From: Mesostigma viride
Taxonomy: Eukaryota > Streptophyta > Mesostigmatophyceae > Mesostigmatales > Mesostigmataceae
Assembly: GCA_009746045.1 (NCBI GenBank)
Contig: RPFO01000310.1
Coordinates: forward strand, 752,234 to 816,233
Reading direction: 5' to 3'
DNA: 64,000 nt
In this document: in pieces, positions 1 through 11,272 of the stretch
How positions within the stretch are numbered: position 1 is the stretch's first letter
Layout of the letters: every line of letters begins with the position of its first letter
Made by a program: the position numbers and the translations under genes
The notes under the pieces: generated by a model
Seen by the model: only the letters and a program-made list of their open reading frames with translations
What the model was told of the DNA's origin: nothing
Database searches by the model: none

Positions 1-1939
1 TGCACAAGGAAGGAGCAAGGCAGCAAAAAGACCAGCGCGCAAGAAGGGAGCACCTGCACCGCTGTCGCTCATTCTACGCCTGGGACCTGGCTTGCGAAAG
101 AAAAGCAGCTCGCCAACTTGCTCTCCAAACGCACAAATCCCACCAGTTAGTGGGTGCAGTCGAGCAGGTCTTTGGGACCGATGACTGGGTGACAGATGCC
201 AGTTTCTGGAGCTCGGCCCAGCTGAAGTCTGTAATACAGTTGCTTGCCAATCTCGTCTAGGTTGGCGATGTGCTTGAGGCGCATGACACAAACAAAGCGT
301 CAGTGGCAAAACTTCAAGCCATATTGGAGCTTGCAGCGGTCGACGAGTAGCCAATCGTGTTTGCGCAGCGGAATACGGCTGAGACAAAGGAGAAGGTCAA
401 AGTCTCAGCAGGCCGAGGGGCTGTCTGACAGGAAACAAGGGAGAGGTTGACGGCGTTCGTTGGGGTACCTCTGGAAGTGGGGAATAAGGGCGAGGAGAGC
501 GAGGAGGTGATCATGCCTGACTGATTCTTGCAAGGTTTGAAGGAAGCATTTGGGGGGAGGGAGGAAGCCATAATCCAGCCAAAAGATTTGAAAGATTTGG
601 CGCTGCCAAGCCAAGCCAACAGCGCGGATTGGAGACAAGAGCAGGTGTTGCCAGAAGTACTGGAGAGTGCCAGGGACAACGGAATGGGTATCCAGACGCC
701 GGTGGGTCATGACAAGCAAGCCAGAAAACAGGCGGAACCTGGATAGCAGGAAAACTGTCATGAACGTTGGACTTGCCAAGGATAGCCTTCTCAGAAAGCT
801 GGGCCCTGCAGGCTGAAGCTGGGGACCTTCTGGGCTTGGAATACTTAGTGAGGGTGGTGGCGGCCTTGTTGCAGGTGGAGAGTCAGGGTGAGGGGGGGTG
901 GAGGGTGGCAAGCCACCCAATCCTGCCAATCAAGGAGGAGGCTGCACCCTCCGCCTATCCGGCTATCGAGGCAGCCATGCAGGCTGCGATCACTCTTGGA
1001 CAATCTCAGCGACGACCAGCAAAAAGGAAACATAGAATACCAGCATGGGGCCGCTCGCTTTTCCTGCTGCCGTAGTTAATTTAGCCTATGAGCACCACGT
1101 GCGGCAGGGTGAGATTGACACGCTGGCGACAGCATGGTACGCGCCACCACCGCGAGTATGCACTGAATGCAAGGTAAAATGGCTTGATTGGCTGGGGTGG
1201 GTGGGGGCTGGCCCATTTCTAAAGGAGTGTGCTTTAGGTGGAGGGAGGAGGCCCGTGCGAGGGTCAAAAAGCACTGCACCTGGCTCAGTTCTTGCCACAA
1301 GCCAGGTGCAAAAGATGCTGATGCAATACATGGGAAGCAGAATGAATACGTACAGCAGACTCCGCGAGTGTGCCAAAGGCGGAGGTGGCAGGGAAGATGC
1401 GGCCACTCCACCTGCTGGCGAGCAGGGGGTCATTTGCGCCAACGAGGAAAACTGCATCGAGCCAGCAGTCGCGGCGAGCGCAAGGTACTGGGACGTGCCT
1501 AAGCTCTGCCGGGGATCAATGCCCCACGATGGAATGGGCAAGCTCATGGGCAGGGCGGTGGGCGTGGGCATGGTCACATTCCGGGAGGAGCAGCCCAAGT
1601 GGTTGGTTGGCTGCTTTGGGTGGCCAAGGGGGTGGGCGAGCAACAGTTCACGGTCAACAAGGAGCTGAGCAACCAGCTGTGGGTGGAACCTCGCAAGACC
1701 ATGCAATCACCACCTGCATGGGCATACTCGCGGTTGTCTACATCAAGGGCCGGTGCTACAGCGCAGAAAGCGACCCCGCGTCGTACCATTACTCCGTGGA
1801 GGTGCCTGAGTGATGGTGGGACTACCAAGGGCTACCTAGTGTGTGGTCTGCTAGTGTGGGCCTGTCGGGGCCAAGGCGAGGGTTTGGCGTGTGCTAGAAG
1901 TGCTGGCTATCGCGCATTCCCATGCGGCGGTGCTGGGAT
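1..1939. repeat. Segmental repeat A, copy 1
   Basis: This stretch matches 39052-40998 almost base for base with scattered substitutions and small indels. In unit 2 the matching copy lies in the intron between two ankyrin exons, so here it probably lies in the equivalent intron of gene 1. No intact gene is visible: reading frames are broken in both copies. It ends at the bases TGCTGGGAT, after which the two copies diverge because unit 2 jumps to sequence matching 19229 onward. Confidence 0.8.
3..746 (+). pseudogene. Decayed reading frame of unknown function
   Basis: One frame, open from the window edge, codes for 85 residues rich in basic and glutamine residues and then stops at 258-260. The same frame continues in coding-like style to about 746 with further in-frame stops near 348, 426 and 519. 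The paralogous copy from 39054 has different stops, the first about 125 bases in. The protein matches no family I recognise. It could be the remains of a transposon or host gene caught in the duplicated segment. Genes before the window edge cannot be judged. Confidence 0.35.
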
Positions 1940-3127
1940 GGTCATACACGAGACGGTGCTCTACGTGAGCAGTGCCTTGGATCCGTGGGGCCAGGTAAGC
2001 TTCAGATCGTGGGGCCAGGTAAGCTTCAGAAGTACTGGTAAGCTCACTGTGTTGCATGACGAATGGGGCCAGCCAACACGCCTGGACATTAAGTACATGT
2101 ACAAGGAGGAACCACGGGGGAGCTGCAGATTGACCTGGAAAATCCCCTAGCCCCCATGTAGTCTCTTACCATCGATGATTTGGAGGCCCGCAACGGGCAC
2201 ACCTGTGAGGTGGTGAGCCAGATCATCACGCGCACTATCGAGGGAGGCTACCTTCCTTACAACCTTGTGCCCACCAATGAAAAGATGTCCAGCTTGGGTG
2301 GGAACGAGCTGGAGACCCTGGGGGTGGTGCACTGGCGCGCTGGCATGCTGGAACCAGCGGCGAAGCAGCTAATCGTGGAGGTTGCCCACACCCAAGCTAC
2401 CCTCGAGGATGGGCTATGGCTGGGGAGCTTGCTGCTAACTCGGGGTGGTAATTTTGGCTGCACATGCTAAGCCACTGCTGCTTGTCTATCGGGCAGCGAT
2501 GCTTCAAGTTTAACAGCCTGAAAGGGTGGGGCCAGCGGTCATGGGCGCTATGAGCCGGGGTGAGGGAGGAGCTAGAGTGTGCCCTGGCATTGGCTCGTAC
2601 GCTCAGAGGTGACAGGGGAGCACCTTTGGCAAAGGAGGCCGTAGCTTCTGGTGCGTCCACCTATGGATAGGGTGTCATCTGCGGTGCGATGGAGCCAGGT
2701 GGTGTGATGGAGCTGGCCCACGCACATGAGGCGTGGGGGCACTCAATCTTGCTCATACCAACCGAGGTGCCCTTCACTGGCCCTAGATTATGGATTACGT
2801 GGGCCCAACACGCTATTGCCAGCCAGACATGGCGGGTTGGGGCCCTCAAGAGTTGCTGGCAGGATCCATGTATGGACATCAATGAGAAACGGACGTGGAG
2901 AGGAGTGCGTGCAGCCTGAAAAATAGAGGAAATGGATGGTGAGATTCAGTTGAATTTTTACGATGGCAACGGGGTGTTTGGCTAAGGGGTAATTATCATC
3001 CTTAAGCATCCTAAACAAGCAGAGCTTCAGGCTGTGTGTGTTTACCATGGCTTTCAGAAGCCGGTCCCAGTGGGTGTGAACGCAGAGCGCTCTTCAGCCA
3101 GCCGATGGCATTTTCCTCAGATAGTCC
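1940..3127. other. Single-copy stretch, no firm gene
   Basis: This sequence is absent from unit 2, which skips from the equivalent of 1939 to the equivalent of 19229. Short open frames exist, for example one of 96 codons at 2180-2470, but none shows a recognisable domain. A direct repeat of about 22 bp containing GGGGCCAGGTAAGCTTCAGA occurs twice near 1987-2030. I see no supported gene. Confidence 0.4.
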
Positions 3128-3640
3128 ATGGAGGCCTTCCTGGCAGGCTGGTTTTGTGACCTGACCGCTGGACTTCTATTTTTTGTAAGAGGATTTGTGC
3201 TGCCTACCATCCCCGAGGTGGCTGCGGTCGCACCGTATGCCAGCATGCCAAGGTCTGGCTTTCCCGACGTTGTTTTACAACTGGGTACTGGCGGGCCGTA
3301 TGCGTGCGGTGTGGCAGCGTTTCACTCCGGCTATCAGCCCTCCGCCTATGCCCTGGCACCTTTGCTATTCCACTGCCCTGTTGCTAATTTCGTGTCGATA
3401 TGTTTATCTGAGTGCGTTGATTATTGTTGCTTTCCAGTAGTATGTACGCATTAGCAAGGCGCTCGGGCTGCAGATTCGTGATGTGGCTCATCCTGGCCAC
3501 CCCCTACCTGAGCCAGGGCATTGTCGGAGCAGTTGTGCTCTGCAACCCCAAAATCTGTGCAGCGAGCGACCCATCACGTCCTCGGCTGGGTACCATTTCT
3601 GTGTGGCTCCTGCGACGTCTGACGGCCGGCCAGCCCCTTG
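3128..3640 (+). other. Candidate host exon(s) cut by retroelement 1
   Basis: An open frame at 3424-3640 contains a hydrophobic stretch of about 20 residues that could be a membrane segment. It is preceded by a plausible splice acceptor after a pyrimidine-rich run (TTGTTGCTTTCCAG near 3438). Removing the retroelement and one target duplication joins this frame in phase with 18278-18513, so the pre-insertion frame was open across the site for about 150 codons. I do not recognise a family. It may be a small membrane protein gene, or chance. Confidence 0.25.
3636..3640. repeat. Target site duplication of element 1 (left)
   Basis: CCTTG directly precedes the 5' LTR. The same five bases follow the end of the 3' LTR at 18273-18277. 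A perfect 5-bp duplication is the normal product of copia-type integration and fixes the LTR boundaries. Confidence 0.9.
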
Positions 3641-4257
3641 AGTTAACGTAAAGGATTTACGTTAGATGGATAGAGATTGTTACGCTCTTTCCAGCGGCAC
3701 CTTGAACGCCTCATTTGGTTAAGGAACGTAAAAGTTATGACGTTTCCTAGGCTGTGCCGACAGTACCCGGCGCGCCACTGTGGGCGCGTACGGACACAGG
3801 ATGTACAAGTGTCACTTTGATAGTCCGCAGGACGTTGACAGGACTTGTACAGGACTTGATAGTCAATTGATAGGTAGGCGTGCTGTAGCTCGCCAGGACC
3901 TATGAGACAATTGATGCTGACTAGTGTACGGATAGGTCCACAGGACTAGCCGTATGGACAATTGATAGATCTGCGCGCCAAAGGCGTGCCAGAGTCTGTG
4001 TAGTCAATTGATTGACAGTTCAGCTGTGACAGTGCAGCTGAATACTTGGACGCGTCCCTAACAACCTATATGAGTGACTTGGTCACACCGGGACGCTAGT
4101 TCTTGCGTGCACGTTCTCTTGGCACTGCGACCCTGTCGCCTGTGCTGCGTGCAGTCTTGGAAGTGACGTGACTTACGTCTGTGTTTCCTTGTTATTAATA
4201 AAGGCAACTTCCTGCAAGAACCATGGCGGAATTCGTGGCATTCTCACCCTCACAACT
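3641..4257 (+). repeat. 5' LTR of element 1
   Basis: Identical to the 3' LTR (10844-11272 plus 18085-18272) except for two substitutions. It opens with AGTT and ends with AACT. A 9-bp perfect inverted repeat with a 3-bp spacer lies at 3644-3664. CAATTGAT occurs four times between 3864 and 4012. A TATA-like CTATATGA lies near 4067, and an AATAAA polyadenylation-like signal is at 4197-4202. Confidence 0.93.
3864..4012 (+). promoter_or_regulatory. Four CAATTGAT motifs in the LTR
   Basis: The octamer CAATTGAT occurs at 3864, 3908, 3959 and 4005, spaced 44, 51 and 46 bp, upstream of the TATA-like motif near 4067. Repeated short motifs in the U3 part of an LTR commonly act as enhancer elements. 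Function here is inferred from spacing and position only. The motifs are conserved in the 3' LTR. Confidence 0.35.
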
Positions 4258-4281
4258 CGTATTACACGCTCTGTCAAAAAG

Positions 4282-4992
4282 ATGCCAAATTCTGAAGAAT
4301 TTCGGATTCCGGACGATGAGGAAATAGCCGCTCCGCCGGCTGGTTCTTCGTCAAGACCGACTGTGCCGTCGTGGCAGCAATTGCTCGACGAAGTCACGGT
4401 CTCGCTCGACGAGCTTCATCGTCAGCAGCGTGCAGCTCACGCATTGCTCGGGGATAACCCCGAGGACCCCGATTTGCCAGCACTGGTGCCGGCTATACGC
4501 GCACTATTGGACCAGATCCGCAACATTTTATCGACATTTACGGTCCAGGTGCGGGGAGGTTTGCGGTCGGTGACCGAAGTCACGACTGCCATTGAGGAGT
4601 TGGACAACGTCCTCTCTTCACTCACCGGTTACCAGAGAAACCTGCAAAACTGGGCATCGCTACGCACGGGGGGCGCGCCGGCGGTGTCGACAAATTTGTT
4701 TCAGGATCTCGCGCTGTTATCGCTGCTCACACGCGGCGTACGCAGTCGCGAGCGCCAGGTTTTAATTAACCTGGTGGCATTTCTCGCATCTGTGCGAGAG
4801 TGGATTCCCGCGGGGTGGGAATTGTTGACGATCTTTACACATCCTCTGCGCCTCGTCGCGCGTCGGCGCGTCGCAACTTACGCGGCGGGGAGCACACCGG
4901 TTTTAATACATACCGGTGCAGGTCCGGAGCTGGATATGGAGGATCGTGAGTTCGTATACACGTACTGCGACTTCAGGGGCCTTGACTACTAG
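4282..4992 (+). CDS. Element 1 ORF0, unknown protein
   Basis: The ATG is 24 bases inside the 5' LTR boundary and opens 236 residues. An in-frame extension upstream would start inside the LTR, so I chose the first internal ATG. The protein starts acidic. Helical, leucine-rich segments follow (about residues 30-130), then a hydrophobic region near 150-190 with a basic run at its end, and the C-terminus is acidic. There is no zinc knuckle, protease or polymerase motif, and I do not recognise a family. Element 2 has no equivalent. Bases 4993-5157 that follow are T-rich with acceptor-like TTTTGCAG and TTTAGTGCAG, so a spliced transcript reaching gag is possible. Confidence 0.5.
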   Translation: MPNSEEFRIPDDEEIAAPPAGSSSRPTVPSWQQLLDEVTVSLDELHRQQRAAHALLGDNPEDPDLPALVPAIRALLDQIRNILSTFTVQVRGGLRSVTEVTTAIEELDNVLSSLTGYQRNLQNWASLRTGGAPAVSTNLFQDLALLSLLTRGVRSRERQVLINLVAFLASVREWIPAGWELLTIFTHPLRLVARRRVATYAAGSTPVLIHTGAGPELDMEDREFVYTYCDFRGLDY

Positions 4993-5157
4993 TCGGCCTA
5001 ATTTTCTTTTGCAGTACTCGTCGACATTTTTTTGTCGAATTTTCAGCGGCAATTCGCGGGGCGGCAGCGACACCGGCGCAGGCGGCAGTGGCGACACAAT
5101 TTTGTACATATTTTCTGCTGCTTTGCTAAGGTGTTCTTTGAATAGCTTTAGTGCAGG

Positions 5158-6270
5158 ATGGCTGAGGGACGCCGTAGCAAGGGTCCAGCCAGTGGGAATA
5201 ATAATGGGGGTGCTGGTAGTGGAACCGCTCACGTAGATGACGTGGGGTTACCGGAGAGATTACCAACCTTCCTCACAATAATAATAATGCACAAGCTGTT
5301 CATGGCTTTGATCTTACCACACAGGGTCTTTTAATTGTCAATCAGCTGCAGCCTGTAACCTCAGACTCCAAGCCTAAGCAGGCTGAAGAGTTTGTGGAGG
5401 GATTGGAAGGGTTCCCTAGCTTGTACGGTGGTACAAATTACTATCAAATCTGGATAGGCAGTAGCACTTTTGGCAAGTGTACTGACCAGATTAAGGACCT
5501 AACCAGGGAGTGTAAAAGGCCAATAAGGCCTGGGCACTGTACGTGGCTGAGCTGAAGGAGCTGCTGGAAGACCAGCGAAAGAAGGTCGGCATCCATTGGC
5601 AGGACAAGTATCAAGGGTGGGAGGTCAAGGGGGACCTGATCCAGAATTTCTCAACTATTGTAAGATGGTTGAGGAGGGCAGGGCTCACGGCTTTAATGTC
5701 GCTGATAACATAGCCCTAACCAACTGGCTCAAGGTTTCTGGGCTGGATAAGGCGACACGTGGCTCCTTAAAGTCATGTGTGCCCCACACTCAACCCAAGG
5801 CCTACAAGGTCATAATCAAACAAGCACTCGAGGCAGAGGAGCTGTTTGAGGGTGGAGTGCCAGCAGTGAAGGCTACCCAGGCAGGTGGGCGTACCCAGGG
5901 TGGCTCCAAGACGTCTGAGGCTGACCGAAGCCAAGGAGGGCGTAGGGGCAACCATAACAAGCGCAAGGGAGATCATTCACCTGATTCTGACAGGAGGTCA
6001 CACTCCAAGTCGGTGTTCAGGCGGGTGGGTGGTCAGCCCAAGCAGGGCAACGCGTCTGACAACGGGGGCAGTGGCCAGGGCAAGTCCAAGATACAATGCT
6101 ACCTGTGCAAGGGGTGGGGGCACATCAAGAAGGAGTGTCCCAGCTTCAAGAAGTCCCAGGGCCAGGGCAGCAACAAGAATAACAACAACAACAACAAGAA
6201 GAACAACAACAAGTCCCAGGCAGGCCAGCCTTCAAAGGGCAGTCAGCAAGAAGACAACAAGGAGCAGTGA
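5158..6270 (+). CDS. Element 1 gag (capsid/nucleocapsid), three apparent frameshifts
   Basis: The coding sequence runs from the ATG just after a splice-acceptor-like TTTAGTGCAG to a TGA at 6268. The C-terminal part is open from 5596 and carries one CCHC zinc knuckle (C-x2-C-x4-H-x4-C) near 6101-6140, followed by an Asn/Lys/Gln-rich tail. Upstream, three frame changes interrupt the protein, near 5249, 5514 and 5630. Each lies at a homopolymer (GGGG, AAAA, GGGGG) and each would be explained by one missing base. Gag should form the particle and package element RNA. The frame continues open for 60 codons past its TGA. Confidence 0.7.
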
Positions 6271-6445
6271 CTGTCTGAGGCAACCCCTACACACCTTAAT
6301 TCACCCAAGGGGGAGGCCAGGTGCTCCAATGCAGATTTTATATCTGGGCAACAAGAGGGTGATCTCCAGGTTCAGTGTGGCCCCAGGTCACCTGGAGAGG
6401 TACAGGTTCCTATGAAGACGTCCTTGACAGCTGGCAGCTGTAAGA

Positions 6446-9400
6446 ATGTCTGACCCCATGCATCCTCGTGCTGGGCACGAGGGTGGACCTCTCATTTTGA
6501 GAGAAACCAATGTACAACCACAGAGGGGTGTGAAGGCCTCTGGTGGTATGCATGTGGTCCCTGCTGGCGGTCCAGGTGTTGGGCATGAGCAGGGTGACTC
6601 AGGCTCTGAGTCAGAACAGGATGGAAGTCAGCATGGTGATGCTGGACAACCTGACAGCACAGTCCTGACTGTGCCAGGGACTGCTTCCTCTGTGTACCAG
6701 GAGTTGGGTGCCCGAATCCACAACATGTTTGGGCATGCCACTTCTCTGTCAAACAACTTTGCCTTCCGTATGGGCAGGGCACCCCTTCTTAAGGCGTGTC
6801 AGCAAGCTGCCTCACGGTGTAAGTGCCAGTTGTCCTCCAACAAGCCCAGGAAATCACATGCCAAAGCTCTACCTCAGAGCATTGGTGATCTGCAGTGTGA
6901 TATCCAACACATCAGGGGCATGCAACTGTTGGTGTGCGTGGACAGGTACACGAAATACAAGGTGCTAGAGCATTTACCTTCTATGAAGAACAGGTACTTG
7001 CTGGCTGCCCTGCAGAATGTAAGAGCCAAGTTTCCTACCACAAGGATCCAGGTGGACATGCAGTTTCAGCATCTCAAGGGTGATCCTACCCTTCCTGAGT
7101 TGCTGGTTACACCTAGGGAGGCTCATGGGCAGCAGGGTGCTATCGAGAGGGCAATCCAGGAGGTCAAGAAATTGATCATCTCTGAAGACTGGGTACCCTT
7201 GTCTGCACCTGCACTTGTCAGGAGTGCATGGCTGAGGAACGTGGAGCAGCAGCTGAACAGCAGGGTTAACTTCTACTATGATGGAGTTGCTGTCAGCCCA
7301 ATGGGTCTATATCATGGCCTGTGCCCACCACATGTGCTGGAGGGCTGGAAACATGCTGCACATGTCACCTTTGCCAAGCTGAGGGAGAAGGACCGGGGTT
7401 GGAAGATGCTGGAGCCACAAGTGGGTCAGAAGGTCCTAGCTTGGAAGGAACCTAGCCTTTATGGCAAACGTGGTAGCTGGAGTCCTGGGGTGGTTACCCA
7501 GGTTGATGAAGCTAGCCACGCATGCTTGGTCAGCATGGAGGACGAACCAAAGCATGTACACCGGCTGAGTTGGTCATATGTCAAGCCTAACCTGATGAAT
7601 GAGGGCAGTCAGGCACAAGGCTCACAGGATCTGCAGGATTTTCAGGTCCCAGGTGACATCACTGACGCAACGACCACATCTGTTGCAGGGGAATCTGTCA
7701 GCCCTGGCCAGGTTGCAGAGGTACTTGTTGAACAGGCTGCAAGGTCAACAGCTGGGGAGTCAACTGTCAAGCCCAAGGCACTAACCAAGCCCAGGGGGAC
7801 AAGTTTGGCTGGATTGATTGGGGCTCTACAAAGGGCCAAGAAGCAGCCCAAGGTAGCCAAGCTCAGGTGGCATGGCAATCTGGGGCTGGACACTGCCTTA
7901 GAGGTAGACACTAATTCTCAGGTCTCCATCATTGGGACCAGGGCTGCAGCAGGGTACAGCATGTCTGAACCCAGCTATCAGTTTGTGTCTGACTTCAGTG
8001 GCGGGGTACACGTGAAGGTACTGGGTGAGGTATTCATTCCTATCCTTGGACAGGACACTGCTTTTTGTGTCTTGGAGGGCTATCAAGGACCTGCTCTTCT
8101 GGGGCAGAATTTCCTATGCCAGGATGGGGTAGTGATCACGTCCTCTCTCCTGACTAAGGAAGGGGCTGGTCAGGTCCCACTGATTAATTTCAGGACCACT
8201 CACCTATCACGTGCAGTAACCAGGTCGGTTAAGCGTGTGCAAGTGTGCCAGGGGCAGGAGCCCTTGGTTGATGACCTCATACTGCCAGCTGCTAGTCATC
8301 CAAGCAGTTTGGGCATTGGTCCTCACTCACTTGCTGGACACAGCCCTATCAACTACCAAGGCCTGGTGAAGCTCATGTCCTCTCCCATTATGTGTCCCCA
8401 GGTCACACTGGGTCTGATTAAATCTGGGGAGGACTGGATCTCCAAGAAATGCGTGGAACCTGTCAATGACCTGCCTCCTGCACGACGTCTACTCAAGCTC
8501 AAGTTTGTCATCAAGATGAAGGAGGTGGACGGGGTCAAGGTACCACATGTCAGGCCAGTGCTGAATGAGTTCAAGGGTACTGGTGAGTGCACTGCTGAGG
8601 AGTTGTATACCCCTGGCATGCTGCATGATACTTGGAGGCTGCTGCTGTGTGTATTTCTAGGCCTTCTCAACAAGGGCTTGGACTATGGCTCAGTGGTGGT
8701 AGACTTCAAGAGGGCATTTCTGGAGGGGATGCAGATGTGGCACAGGAAAAGTGGGAGGGCAAGACGCCTTTCTATGTTAGGGTGCCTGCTGTATGGAAAA
8801 GGGACATCCACACGGAGTTCCTTAAAATCCTCAAGGGCCTGGAGGGCCTGAGGTCAAGTCCAATAATCTGGAGGGAGACTCTCAACCGTTTCCTGAAGGA
8901 GCATTGCAACTTGAAGGTCTCTCCTGTAGACCCCTGTCTGTTTCTGGGGCAATGGGAAGGCCTGCCAGTGTATGCTTCGCTGCACGGGGATGACCTACAT
9001 CTGATAGCTCCCACGTCGTGGCTTAAGGAGCTGATCTCCATCATTAAGTCCAAGTTTCCTCTGGGTAGGGAGCAATGGCAGGTGGAGAATGAGCCTCTGC
9101 TGTTTGTGGGCATGGAGGCCACACTGGTGAAGAAGGGGGGGAGTGGCGTATGCTGCTGGTGGGGGGCAATGATTATCAAGAGACCCTCATTAGCAAGCTT
9201 CCTCCAACCATCACACAGGCACTGTGTCCCATGGTGAGGGGCATGGTTGCTTGGGTGGCAGGCATTTCCAGGCCAGACCTTATGGTCATAGCCAGGTTGC
9301 CTGATGACATGCTGGTGGAGCTAGGGTCTGCCAAGGTGGCTGATCAGGTCAGGGCTTCATCTGGCATTCTGTTGTCTGCAGTGGATTTATCACAACCCAT

Positions 9401-9893
9401 TTGCATGGAGCTGTATGTGGATAGCTCAATGGACAGCAGGCAGGTCTCCAAGGTCAGGGGCAGGGCTGCAGGGCTCTTTGTGCTCAGACAGGAAGGCCTG
9501 GGGAGTTTGGTGAGCTGGTTTAGTCGCCTGCACAAACGGGTGGCTGTCAGCAGTGATGTGGCAGAATGCAGGGCTATTTGTGAAGGCATTCACACAAGCC
9601 TTTATCTGAAGGAGTTGCTTCATCAGATGACTTCTAACACTCCTTGGCCACTTCAGGTTACCACTCTTCTAAAAACAGACTCCATGGGGATGGTGCAGTT
9701 TGTGCACAGGCAGATGGCCAGAAGTAGGGACTTGGATTATCTCCTTCTTAAGGAGTTGTCCTCCTTGGCCAATATTGAGCATATCCCTGGGGTTGACAAT
9801 CCTGCTGATGCTTTGACCAAGCTAGTGCAGAAGGCAGCAGTGCAATACAAGGTTCTTCAGTCTCTGATGGACCCATCTCAGCAAGCTGTCTAA
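6446..9893 (+). CDS. Element 1 pol: integrase, retropepsin-like, RT, RNase H; two apparent frameshifts
   Basis: Open from ATG 6446 to 8851, then continued in another frame from about 8728 and again from about 9138 to the stop at 9893. The order is as follows: integrase with HxxxH and CxC(Q)-type zinc residues near 6718-6830, catalytic Asp near 6899 and 7054, and Glu near 7145; an integrase tail with an SH3-like GKRGSW segment near 7470; a retropepsin-like region with Asp-Thr-Asn near 7905 and a PALLGQNFL flap-end motif near 8090; reverse transcriptase with VDFKRAF near 8700 and HGDD near 8980; and copia-type RNase H from about 9400 to the end. Both frame changes sit in G runs (GGGG, G7), where one extra base restores the frame. 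Confidence 0.8.
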
Positions 9894-10843
9894 GCTGGTG
9901 CATGGTTATAGGGCATTGGAGAGCAGATTGTGTGGTAGTGTCAGCATTGTGACTGGCATAATACCTGTATTTTAGTCTGTACTAAGGCTCATGGACCATG
10001 GTACACTCACTCTGATTTTAATCAGGATACAGCCAGGTTTTGGCTGGGGTTCATGCTGTTGACTACACAAGGTTGACAGGTCCATTACAGACCATGTATT
10101 CTATTTTAAAAGAAATGTATATTTGTACATACTTCTCACAATGGTCTGGGAACCTTTATTCTGGGGTTTATAGGGCGGGGTTCGATTCCCTGGTATTATG
10201 TTTCTACAAGCTGGCCTGTTCAGGTGTTTGCCTGTTCAGACTTCCCTAGTTCCCCAGGGCAGGATTTAATTGTTGCCTATGTGTTTCATTTTGTCATTTG
10301 TTTGCTGTGGCAGTTTACCATCTGGCAAGTAGACGGGCGCCGTAAGACGGGCGCCAATAGACCCCTGTTGAGAGAATGACAGGCAAACTATTGTAATACG
10401 CCTTACTTTGTCAAGTGGTATTTTAATTGTCATGGATTTATTGTACTTATATTGAATATGTACTGGGTTTTATGGGATTAGTATCTGGGATTAATGTAAC
10501 TCACCGCCAGAAGGTCATTGTACTGGAGGCTCTACCGAGGTGATGGGATTAATTCCTGGAGAAGACCTCATAGAATTAACCTGTATGTATTTAATTTTGT
10601 GTGCTTCTAATATCTGGTGGTACTCTGTAATGCCACTTCCATAGGTTTTTATCCATTTCTCATGGAATGGTTTTCCCTGTGGCAGATCTGTTTCTTTTCC
10701 AGTTCCTTAAAAGAAAGGGCTGGGGGAATGGCAATGGCCATTAAAGACATCTGTTCAAGCTTCAAGCTGGAGTGAAGGACATTTCAAGCTACTTCAAGGG
10801 TCCCTGGCAGGGGATGTGATCCCTAAAGAAAAGAAGGGATTGG
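9894..10843 (+). other. Element 1 3' untranslated region and polypurine tract
   Basis: No coding potential is visible. It ends with a purine-rich tract AAAGAAAAGAAGGGA just before the 3' LTR, the expected primer for plus-strand synthesis. A tRNA T-arm-like block (GGTTCGATTCC) occurs near 10178 without a matching A box or cloverleaf. A short direct repeat, CGGGCGCC, occurs twice near 10334-10352. Confidence 0.6.
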
Positions 10844-11272
10844 AGTTAACGTAAAGGATTTACGTTAGATGGATAGAGATTGTTACGCTCTTTCCAACGG
10901 CACCTTGAACGCCTCATTTGGTTAAGGAACGTAAAAGTTATGACGTTTCCTAGGCTGTGCCGACAGTACCCGGCGCGCCACTGTGGGCGCGTACGGACAC
11001 AGGATGTACAAGTGTCACTTTGATAGTCCGCAGGACGTTGACAGGACTTGTACAGGACTTGATAGTCAATTGATAGGTAGGCGTGCTGTAGCTCGCCAGG
11101 ACCTATGAGACAATTGATGCTGACTAGTGTACGGATAGGTCCACAGGACTAGCCGTATGGACAATTGATAGATCTGCGCGCCAAAGGCGTGCCAGAGTCT
11201 GTGTAATCAATTGATTGACAGTTCAGCTGTGACAGTGCAGCTGAATACTTGGACGCGTCCCTAACAACCTAT
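10844..11272 (+). repeat. 3' LTR of element 1, first part
   Basis: Matches 3641-4069 with two substitutions. It is broken at the sequence AACAACCTAT by insertion of element 2. The remaining 188 bases continue after element 2 at 18085. Confidence 0.93.
11268..11272. repeat. Target site duplication of element 2 (left)
   Basis: CCTAT precedes element 2 and is repeated at 18080-18084. The uninterrupted 5' LTR of element 1 has this sequence once, which proves the nested insertion. Confidence 0.95.

Noticed and set aside
4258-4275. Standard primer binding site (TGG-start) after the element LTRs
   Set aside because: Neither element shows a TGG or tRNA 3'-end complement next to the 5' LTR. The priming tRNA cannot be named.
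10178-10190. tRNA gene suggested by GGTTCGATTCC
   Set aside because: Only a T-arm-like stem-loop is found, with no A box, anticodon arm or acceptor stem at the right distance.
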